Assembly (NCBI GenBank): GCA_016280345.1
Contig: JAEEGN010000298.1
Coordinates: 1-8,557, forward strand
Direction: 5' to 3'
From: Selenomonadaceae bacterium
Lineage (GTDB): Bacteria > Bacillota > Negativicutes > Selenomonadales > Selenomonadaceae
DNA: 8,557 bases
Shown here: positions 5,058 to 8,557 of the stretch, one piece after another
Numbering within the stretch: the first letter of the stretch is position 1
Layout: each line of letters starts with the position of its first letter
The notes under the pieces: generated by a model
What the model saw: only the letters and a program-made list of their open reading frames with translations
Databases searched by the model: none
What the model was told of the DNA's origin: nothing
Made by a program: the position numbers and the translations under genes

Positions 5058-7052
5058 TCAGACGCGGTAATCGACGCCGGCATCGGCGCCCACGGACGGC
5101 TGCCCTGTCTCGGACGCGGCCGCCGGCGCAGCAACGGTAGCGGAAAGGCCCTCTGCGTCGTCCGCGAATGCCTGACGAGCGAGCTGCTGACTCCGCGCCG
5201 ACGATTGCTGCGACTGCTGATAGCCCTGCTGACCGGCCTGGCTCTGAGAGAAGAAATCCTCCGAAAGGCCGGACTGGACATCGACGTTATCAACCTTGAC
5301 CCCCTGTTCCTGGAGCTGCTGCTTGAGCTGCACCATCGAGCTTTCGAGAATGGCGCGGACCTGCGCGTTGTCGCTGCGGAAGCTGGCGTTGATGATGCCC
5401 TCCGCCGTGATGGCGACGCGGAGCGTAATCTCGCCGAGATGCTCCGGCCGCAGGCGAATGACCATCTCCGTGCTTTCGCCCGAGCGAATCAGGCGGGCCT
5501 GGTCGACGATCTGCCGCACGACCTCGTAAGTATCGCGTACCGGCGCGGCGCTTTCGGGAGCAGCGGTCTCTGCCGTTGCAACGGCATTCGCCATTCCGGT
5601 CGCCGGGGCAAAGGCATTTGCCACCGTCATCGACGGCGATTGCTGCTGTCCGGCACCGGGCACGGCCTCCTCCGCCAGGGACGGCGTAAAAGCGGCTCCC
5701 GGCAAAGTCTCGCCATCAGCGGTGGTTTGGGCCGTGGTCTCCGCGAGAGCTGCCTGCTCCTGATTCTGCTGACGCAGCATATCACCGAGATTCTGCCGGT
5801 TGGAATCATCCCGCGGCATGGAAACGGCTTCCTCCACCATGACCGGAATGCCCTGCCAAATGCTTTTGCCCGAATCGTTCGCCATAACGTTGTCCGCAGC
5901 AGAGCGTACCTCCGCCCGCGAAGACGAGCTCACAACCTGAGCCGCGTTAGCGAGATTCACGGCATTCTCCGCTCCGGCGCGCACGGCCTCCGGCTGAACG
6001 GGCATATTACCCGCCACGTTTTCCGGCAACCCCGATTCCGGCGTCACGCTTTCGCTGGCAACGGGCATCGCCGCCTCCAGTCCGGCGTTGACGTTCGCGG
6101 CTGCGACATCCGTCAGTTCCGGCGTCACCATCGCGGATTCAGCAATCCGGCCAAGTTGTCCCGGCGTGATTGCCGCTTCGTCTGCCACCGCCATCGCCTG
6201 AGGCACGTTTACCGCCGCTTCAGCGGACATGGCCTTCGGCTGGGTAGCCAGATTGACACTGGCCGTATTGCCGGAAAGCATATCCATGAGTTGCTGGTTC
6301 TGGGCAGCCTGCGCCGTCTTTCCCGCGTCCTGGGGCAGGAGCGAATCAAGCGCCACGAGGGGCTCGGCCGCTTGCGACGCAGCGTTTTGCGCCACCGCAT
6401 CCGACAAAGCGCTCTCCGATGCCTGGGGCAGGGAATCCGTCATCGCGGTTACCGAAGACGCCGCCTCAACGGAGACCGCCTCCGTTTCCGCGAAAGTCTC
6501 TGCTGCCGGCACCGCATCCGTCTGAACAGCCATCGCCATCAGCATCGCATTAAGCGTCGTCGCTGCTGGCTCTGTATCTGTTGCCTTCACTTCGGCTTCG
6601 GCGTCCGCATCCGCAGATGCTTTTACCTCGCTTTGGCCGGACTTCTCCTGCTTCACCAATCCGACGGTTTCAGCCGAAGCCTCCTCCGCCATCTCCCGCA
6701 TCGCGTCTTTGGCGCTGGCCGCCGTATCCTTCGCGGACATTCCGGCATCCTTTTCCGTCTTTGCATCCTTGCCCGGCTGGCTTACGCTGGCGCGCTTGTC
6801 CGGTTCAGAATCCGCCCCCGGCCTGGCCGCAGCGGTGGTTTCCCGACCCGCCTGGACGGTCTGTCGGGTGGCTGTCCCTTGTGAGGAACGACTGTCCCGC
6901 GCTTCGGTCAAGGCGCTGTCAAAGGTGTCCTGCTGCCTGGCACTGCTGCCCGGCGTCATCTTGTTGATGGCGGCCCGCAGCTTGCTGCCGGCTCCGGCCG
7001 GCTTCGCCGCCGCCTGGGTACCGGCCTGCATCGTGATCTGGTTCGTTTTCAT
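5058..7052 (-). CDS. fliK: Flagellar hook-length control protein FliK, unusually long
   Basis: FliK is secreted during hook growth, measures hook length, and switches the export gate (FlhB) from hook to filament substrates. The conserved C-terminal Flg_hook domain is clear at about 510-595: MVIRLRPEHLGEITLRV (LRPEHLGE begins at residue 534), SFRSDNAQVRAILESSMVQL, then LKQQLQEQGVKVDNVDV. After it is a Gln/Ser-rich tail (QSQAGQQGYQQSQQSS). The first 500 residues are Ala/Glu/Val/Ser/Thr-rich without recognisable folds, as expected of the disordered ruler region. At 664 residues it is longer than Salmonella FliK (405) or B. subtilis FliK (about 490). No signal peptide is seen, in line with type III export. 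The start is secured by a near-ideal AAAGGAGGTGA 6 nt upstream. It begins 27 nt after the motE-like gene. Confidence 0.95.
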   Translation of the reverse strand: MKTNQITMQAGTQAAAKPAGAGSKLRAAINKMTPGSSARQQDTFDSALTEARDSRSSQGTATRQTVQAGRETTAAARPGADSEPDKRASVSQPGKDAKTEKDAGMSAKDTAASAKDAMREMAEEASAETVGLVKQEKSGQSEVKASADADAEAEVKATDTEPAATTLNAMLMAMAVQTDAVPAAETFAETEAVSVEAASSVTAMTDSLPQASESALSDAVAQNAASQAAEPLVALDSLLPQDAGKTAQAAQNQQLMDMLSGNTASVNLATQPKAMSAEAAVNVPQAMAVADEAAITPGQLGRIAESAMVTPELTDVAAANVNAGLEAAMPVASESVTPESGLPENVAGNMPVQPEAVRAGAENAVNLANAAQVVSSSSRAEVRSAADNVMANDSGKSIWQGIPVMVEEAVSMPRDDSNRQNLGDMLRQQNQEQAALAETTAQTTADGETLPGAAFTPSLAEEAVPGAGQQQSPSMTVANAFAPATGMANAVATAETAAPESAAPVRDTYEVVRQIVDQARLIRSGESTEMVIRLRPEHLGEITLRVAITAEGIINASFRSDNAQVRAILESSMVQLKQQLQEQGVKVDNVDVQSGLSEDFFSQSQAGQQGYQQSQQSSARSQQLARQAFADDAEGLSATVAAPAAASETGQPSVGADAGVDYRV

Positions 7053-7058
7053 CTTGTT

Positions 7059-7077
7059 TCACCTCCTTTCAAGGAAA
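7059..7077 (-). promoter_or_regulatory. fliK ribosome binding site with possible masking hairpin
   Basis: AAAGGAGGTGA (7059-7069) is the best ribosome binding site in the window. Its AGGAGG (7062-7067) can pair with TTTCCT (7072-7077) across a TGAA loop: four Watson-Crick pairs plus two G-U. The stem begins 2 nt after the upstream stop codon (7080-7082), so ribosomes ending there would open it, which hints at translational coupling. The site is certain; the hairpin role is speculative. Confidence 0.7.
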
Positions 7078-7079
7078 AG

Positions 7080-7823
7080 CTATAACTCCGAATCCTCCGT
7101 CTCGGCTGGCCTAAGGGAAGCTCCCTCGCCCGGCGACGTGATGGCGGGCCTTTCACCCGTGTACATCGCCCGTGTGAGCCGCGCCGATTTATCAGGATCA
7201 AACTCGGCCATGATCTTCGCCGTGGTTGCAACGTCCATGCGCTGCAAGATGGCGATGGTGATATCGTCATTGAGCCCATCCATGATATCAGCCGCATCCT
7301 TCGGCTTCATTTCGCTATAGACTCGCGCCAGATGAGTGACCCGCTTTTTCTCCGCGGCTTGCTCCGCCTTGCGCTTCTTCTCGATTTCAGCCTCGGTGAG
7401 AGCCGGCTTCTTCGGCTCCTCCTCGGTCTTTTTCTGCTCCTCCGCCTTTTTGGCAGTATCCGCTTCCTGCTTCGCCTTCTCCTTGTCTTTATCTTTCTCC
7501 TGCTCTTTTTCTTTATCCTTCTCTTTATCCGCGCCGGCAATCTCCCCCTCCGGGGGCGGTTCTTCGGGCGGCGCGGCAGGCTTTATCTCCGGGGGCTTCA
7601 CAAAGTATTCGCCAAAAACCGGCAGGTTGTAAAGCCGCATTTTTTCGTTCACTTCATGGACATCGAACAGCCGCAGGTAAATACCGAAAAAGAAGCCGAA
7701 TACGACCAGGCTCGCCAGGAGGACAAGGGCCGCAAGGATTTTCAAGAGCATGCCCTTCCTGGATCCGCTTTCGCTGTCTTCCGTCATTTCCGGCGAAGCT
7801 GCCTCTGTCTGCTCGTCTGCCAT
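7080..7823 (-). CDS. MotE/YlxF-like membrane protein with MgtE_N-like C-terminal domain
   Basis: This 247-residue protein matches YlxF, encoded next to fliK in Bacillus, and the Pfam MotE/MgtE_N group. An acidic cytoplasmic N-terminus (1-20) leads to one membrane helix at about 25-50 (MLLKILAALVLLASLVVFGF). A Pro-rich hinge (77-92) follows, then a very highly charged Lys/Glu/Asp segment at about 100-165 that probably forms a long single helix or coiled coil. The C-terminal MgtE_N-like part is at about 165-222 (VYSEMKPKDAADIMDGLNDD and ILQRMDVATTAKIMAEFDP). In Sinorhizobium the name MotE refers to a chaperone for the periplasmic motility protein MotC; whether this homologue acts similarly is unknown. 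A stator or basal-body scaffolding role is inferred from context. The ribosome binding site (GGGTGA, 4 nt from ATG) is weak. The gene starts 27 nt after the transglycosylase gene. Confidence 0.85.
   Translation of the reverse strand: MADEQTEAASPEMTEDSESGSRKGMLLKILAALVLLASLVVFGFFFGIYLRLFDVHEVNEKMRLYNLPVFGEYFVKPPEIKPAAPPEEPPPEGEIAGADKEKDKEKEQEKDKDKEKAKQEADTAKKAEEQKKTEEEPKKPALTEAEIEKKRKAEQAAEKKRVTHLARVYSEMKPKDAADIMDGLNDDITIAILQRMDVATTAKIMAEFDPDKSARLTRAMYTGERPAITSPGEGASLRPAETEDSEL
7474..7530 (-). repeat. Low-complexity Lys/Glu/Asp-coding purine tract
   Basis: The coding strand is almost pure purine with short imperfect repeats of GATAAAGA and GAGAAGGA, encoding alternating K, E, D (EKDKEKEQEK, DKDKEK). 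It is in frame inside the MotE-like gene and prone to length variation by slippage. Confidence 0.75.
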
Positions 7824-7850
7824 AGTTTCACCCGTTTCCGGAAAGAATTA

Positions 7851-8549
7851 CTACCGATAGAGGTCCAATACGGAGTCTACATACGTCTGCGTCTCGCTGA
7901 AGGGAGGAACGCCGCCGTAATCACGGACGGCCTGGGGGCCGGCGTTATAGGCGGCCACAGCCTTGCGGATATCGCCGTGGAACGTGTCAAGGAGCTGGCG
8001 CAGATACTTGGCCCCGCCTTCGATGTTCTGGGCGGCATCGTAAGGATTGACACCCAGAGAATCGGCGGTCTCCGGCATAAGCTGCATGACGCCGACTGCG
8101 CCAACGCTGGAGATGGCATCCTGATTGAATCCCGACTCCACCTCGGCCACCGCCTGAACGAGCTTGGGATCCACGTTGTACTTCCAGGCCGCTTCCTTGA
8201 TTGTTCCCAGAAAGGCACTGTCCGGCGGCTCATAAGCACCCGGCGGCGATGCCGAATAAGGGGCAGCCGGCGCGGACGCCAGCGAATTGGCCGGAAAATC
8301 CGGCGTTGGCGGTTTAGCGGCGGGCGTCTTGCCGCTGAAAAAGCGGGGCGCCATCGAAGCAGCGGCGGGCAGGGCCGGCGCTTTCGAAGCTTCAGCCTTC
8401 ACCGGCGTTTCCCGGGCAGGATTCTGCTTCTTCATCTCAGCTTCCATCATCTGCTGAAAGCTTGCGCCGCCGGACACCCTCGGCCGCTTGATGCCAATCT
8501 GATATTCGATATCCGCGATGCGCTGCACCACGGCGTTAATGGAACCCAT
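7851..8549 (-). CDS. Flagellar-operon lytic transglycosylase (SLT domain), start possibly beyond window
   Basis: This is a peptidoglycan lytic transglycosylase, which cleaves the glycan between MurNAc and GlcNAc with anhydro-MurNAc formation, probably to open the wall for the rod. The SLT domain spans about 112-230. The catalytic Glu is E138 in VESGFN; GVMQLMP (153-159), NIEGGAKYL and AAYNAGP (199-205) are the other family motifs. The first 110 residues have no Sec signal or membrane helix. They carry a rod/hook-like helix (VVQRIADIEYQIGI) and FQQMMEAEM, then a Pro/Ala linker. This suggests export by the flagellar type III system, as for FlgJ, but that is inferred. The ATG at 8549 has no visible ribosome binding site. 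The frame stays open to the edge (nTG ATT GAT ATG), so the true start may be at 8558 or further upstream. Product as shown is 232 residues. Confidence 0.9.
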   Translation of the reverse strand: MGSINAVVQRIADIEYQIGIKRPRVSGGASFQQMMEAEMKKQNPARETPVKAEASKAPALPAAASMAPRFFSGKTPAAKPPTPDFPANSLASAPAAPYSASPPGAYEPPDSAFLGTIKEAAWKYNVDPKLVQAVAEVESGFNQDAISSVGAVGVMQLMPETADSLGVNPYDAAQNIEGGAKYLRQLLDTFHGDIRKAVAAYNAGPQAVRDYGGVPPFSETQTYVDSVLDLYR

Positions 8550-8557
8550 ATCAATCA

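Noticed and set aside
5001..6884. 627-codon open frame on the plus strand opposite fliK
   Set aside because: It is antisense to a clearly conserved FliK domain, is very rich in Arg, His, Gly and Leu as expected of the complement of Ala/Glu-rich GC-rich DNA, and has no recognisable domain.
7307..7540. Arg/Lys-rich 77-codon minus-strand frame inside the MotE-like gene
   Set aside because: It is a frame-shifted reading of the low-complexity K/E/D tract with no independent signals.

Overview
The window holds one strand of a bacterial flagellar (fla/che-type) operon. All ten protein genes lie on the minus strand, so the operon reads from high to low coordinates. No tRNA, rRNA, CRISPR array, insertion sequence or phage gene is visible. 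The gene order ylxF/motE-like, fliK, flgD, flgE, flbD (swrD), fliL, fliM, fliY matches the Bacillus/Clostridium fla/che operon as I know it. FliY, a FliN fused to a CheC-like module, replaces a plain FliN, which also points to Firmicutes (Bacillota). Genes start mostly with strong AGGAGG-type ribosome binding sites. The sequence is moderately GC-rich by eye. A lytic transglycosylase inside the operon and the moderately high GC would suit a motile Negativicutes (Selenomonas-like) lineage, but that is inference and the genus is not identifiable from this window.

Layout in transcription order. First comes a leaderless lytic transglycosylase (7851-8549), whose start may lie just outside the window. 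Next is a membrane-anchored MotE/YlxF-like protein with a Lys/Glu-rich rod (7080-7823), then a very long FliK hook-length control protein (5058-7052) and the hook cap FlgD (4429-4977). These are followed by a conserved flagellar operon protein of unknown role, TIGR02530-like (4026-4409), and the hook protein FlgE (2690-3943). The distal part holds the short FlbD/SwrD-type protein (2419-2619), the stator-associated FliL (1797-2351), the C-ring switch protein FliM with a TTG start (753-1757), and the first 253 residues of FliY (1-760, cut by the window edge).

The genes form a hook-assembly block (transglycosylase, FliK, FlgD, TIGR02530-like, FlgE) followed by a motor/switch block (FlbD, FliL, FliM, FliY). 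Intergenic gaps are at most 82 nt, and fliM and fliY overlap, so co-transcription is very likely. The only notable non-coding structures are GC-rich inverted repeats on either side of flgE, a small hairpin that could mask the fliK ribosome binding site, and several start-site choices. No gene-free stretch exceeds about 80 bases. I found no new system here: the content is a conventional operon, and the interest lies in details such as the flgE-flanking hairpins, the TIGR02530-like orphan, the leaderless transglycosylase, the long FliK and a lone hook-protein cysteine.
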